Below are positions 62,759 through 64,000 of a stretch of DNA of 64,000 nt, one piece after another. A model generated the notes under the pieces. It was not told the origin of the DNA. It saw nothing but the letters and a program-made list of their open reading frames with translations, and did no database searches. The DNA lies in the NCBI RefSeq assembly GCF_036108815.1, contig NZ_CP107985.1:1674001-1738000 (forward strand), read 5' to 3'. This stretch comes from Streptomyces sp. NBC_00353. GTDB lineage: Bacteria > Actinomycetota > Actinomycetes > Streptomycetales > Streptomycetaceae. Position 1 is the stretch's first letter; the number at the start of each line of letters is the position of its first letter. A program made the translations under genes and the position numbers.

Positions 62759-64000
62759 TCAGGCTCCGCAGCAGCCGCCGGACGGCGATTCGTCGGCAGT
62801 TGCTGCAATCGGCAAAGAGGTGCCGGCGCCGATCTGTACGAGAGCGACTGCCGGAGCGGCGCAACAGCCTGTGCCGTCGGCCTGGCCGGCTGCCGGGTCG
62901 TCGAAGAGTCCGGCGCCGCCGCAGACTCCGCTCTCGGGGAGGGTGAGTTCGACGCGGTCGGCGGATTCGGTGTCCCCGGCGATGGCGGCGGTGACGGAGC
63001 GGACCTGCTCGTAGCCGGTCATGGCGAGGAAGGTCGGGGCGCGGCCGTAGGACTTCATGCCGACCAGGTAGATGCCGGGTTCGGGGTGGGACAGTTCGCG
63101 GTGGCCGTGGGGGTAGACGGTGCCGCAGGAGTGCTGGTTTGGGTCGATCAGCGGGGCCAGCTCAGTGGGTGCCTGGAGGCGCTCGTCGAGGCCGAGGCGG
63201 ATCTCGGAGAGGAAGGACAGGTCGGGGCGGAAGCCGGTCAGCACGATCACCTCGTCCACCGGGTCCAGCCGCCGTCCGTCCTCGCCGACCAGGACCAGGC
63301 GGCCGTCACCGTCACGCTCGATGGCTTCGGTGCGGAAGCCGGTGACCGCGTCGGCGTGGCCGTTGTCGACGGCGGCCTTCGCGGCCAGGCCGAGGGCGCC
63401 GCGGGCAGGGAGCTGGTCGGCGGTGCCACCGCCGAAGGTGGAGCCGCTGATGCCGCGGCGCAGGATCCACACCGCGTGCGTGCCGGGCTCGTCCTTCGCG
63501 ACGTCGGCGAGAGTGGCCAGGGCGGTGAACGCGGAGGCGCCGGAGCCGATGACGGCGGTGCGCCTGCCGGCGTAGCGGGCACGGACGGCCGGGTCCTTCA
63601 AGTCCGGGACACGGTAGGCGATGCGGTCGGCCGCCGTCTTCTCGCCGAGGGCGGGAAGACCGCTGGCGCCGGCCGGGCTCGGGGTGGTCCAAGTGCCGGA
63701 GGCGTCGATGACCGCGCGGGCGAAGACACGCTCCTCGCTGCCGTCAGCACTGGTGAAGTGGACGACGAAGGGCTGGGCTTCGCGGCCGGCGTCGACAATA
63801 CGGTCGCGGCCGGTGCGCGAGACACCGGTGACAGTGGCGCTCAAACGGACGCGGTCGCCCAGGACATCGGCCAGGGGCTGGAGGTACTGCTCGGCCCAGT
63901 CCCCGCCGGACGGGTACGTGCCGGCGTCGGGCCTGGTCCAGCCGGTCGGCGCCAGGAGCTTCTCGGCGGCCGGGTCGGTTACCTCGCCCCAGGTGGAGAA
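62759..64000 (-). CDS. FAD/NAD(P)-binding monooxygenase-like protein with Cys-rich tail (partial)
   Basis: 413 residues are visible and the frame runs off the right edge, so the N-terminal FAD loop is missing. Seen: WTRPDAGTYPSGGDWAEQYL, VIDASGTWTTPSPAGASGLP with the ATG-type motif, NADPH loop TAVIGSGASAFTALATLADV, VDEVIVLTGFRPDLSFLSEI and YPHGHRELSHPEPGIYLVGM then KSYGRAPTFLAMTGYEQVR. The C-terminus carries cysteine pairs: GVCGGAGLFDD, GTGCCAAP and final SGGCCGA. Flavoproteins with this tail accompany arsenic-resistance genes in actinomycetes, so an ArsO-like or organoarsenical role is possible; the next genes are outside the window. Confidence 0.85.
   Translation of the reverse strand, partial: FSTWGEVTDPAAEKLLAPTGWTRPDAGTYPSGGDWAEQYLQPLADVLGDRVRLSATVTGVSRTGRDRIVDAGREAQPFVVHFTSADGSEERVFARAVIDASGTWTTPSPAGASGLPALGEKTAADRIAYRVPDLKDPAVRARYAGRRTAVIGSGASAFTALATLADVAKDEPGTHAVWILRRGISGSTFGGGTADQLPARGALGLAAKAAVDNGHADAVTGFRTEAIERDGDGRLVLVGEDGRRLDPVDEVIVLTGFRPDLSFLSEIRLGLDERLQAPTELAPLIDPNQHSCGTVYPHGHRELSHPEPGIYLVGMKSYGRAPTFLAMTGYEQVRSVTAAIAGDTESADRVELTLPESGVCGGAGLFDDPAAGQADGTGCCAAPAVALVQIGAGTSLPIAATADESPSGGCCGA

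Overview
The window is high-GC actinomycete chromosome, almost certainly Streptomyces or a close relative. It has many GTG starts with GGAGG-type ribosome binding sites, tight ATGA/GTGA gene overlaps, a deazaflavin-type nitroreductase family protein, and a dense set of regulator/enzyme pairs. It looks like accessory, stress-oriented sequence rather than core genome: regulators, transporters and small enzymes alternate with several decayed gene fragments. No tRNA, rRNA, CRISPR array or intact mobile element was seen.

Layout. 1-1012 is the 3'-truncated end of an nhaA antiporter gene. 2225-5931 is a compact six-gene operon: ArsR repressor, SulP anion transporter, flavin-binding PPOX protein, HATPase, STAS-like protein and YjdM. 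A second ArsR paralogue (6579-6947) lies in a gene graveyard (about 5970-7780) with broken STAS, DoxX and methyltransferase remnants. 7786-14134 holds a PHP phosphoesterase, a deazaflavin-family enzyme, a DUF5996 protein, a UBP zinc finger, a FUSC-type membrane protein and a xanthine/uracil permease. 14246-17722 is a cell-wall block: uppP, a BlaI/M56 protease pair with a perfect palindromic operator, and a secreted peptidoglycan amidase. 17947-24107 holds MerR/TipA and Lrp regulators, small enzymes and an aldo-keto reductase/TetR pair.

24266-28115 is a divergent cell-envelope cluster (processive-type glycosyltransferase versus SDR, DMT transporter and polysaccharide deacetylase), followed by GPP34 (28476-29081). 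29308-36350 contains a Tat-exported alpha/beta hydrolase, a CGNR regulator facing two very short ORFs, an AraC/aldo-keto reductase pair and an OmpR-type two-component system. 36424-42274 has a GH65 phosphorylase/hydrolase with a beta-phosphoglucomutase-like HAD protein, an Acg-type nitroreductase preceded by two DevR-like boxes, and a zinc alcohol dehydrogenase. 42261-47531 includes an M20 peptidase, an IS5-family scar, DinB, an HTH regulator/hydrolase pair sharing a long operator, and an N-terminally extended GAPDH.

47822-62197 is a potassium-uptake island. One kdp operon (small ORF-kdpF-A-B-C) is on the minus strand. A second, in the unusual order kdpF-B-C-A, is on the plus strand. Between them lie a wrecked kdpD, a SAV_915-like gene and the 3' end of lysA. 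A KimA-like APC potassium permease follows. The window ends inside a flavin monooxygenase-like gene with a cysteine-rich tail of the kind found near arsenic genes. Most regulatory sites listed are read as inverted repeats and remain inference.
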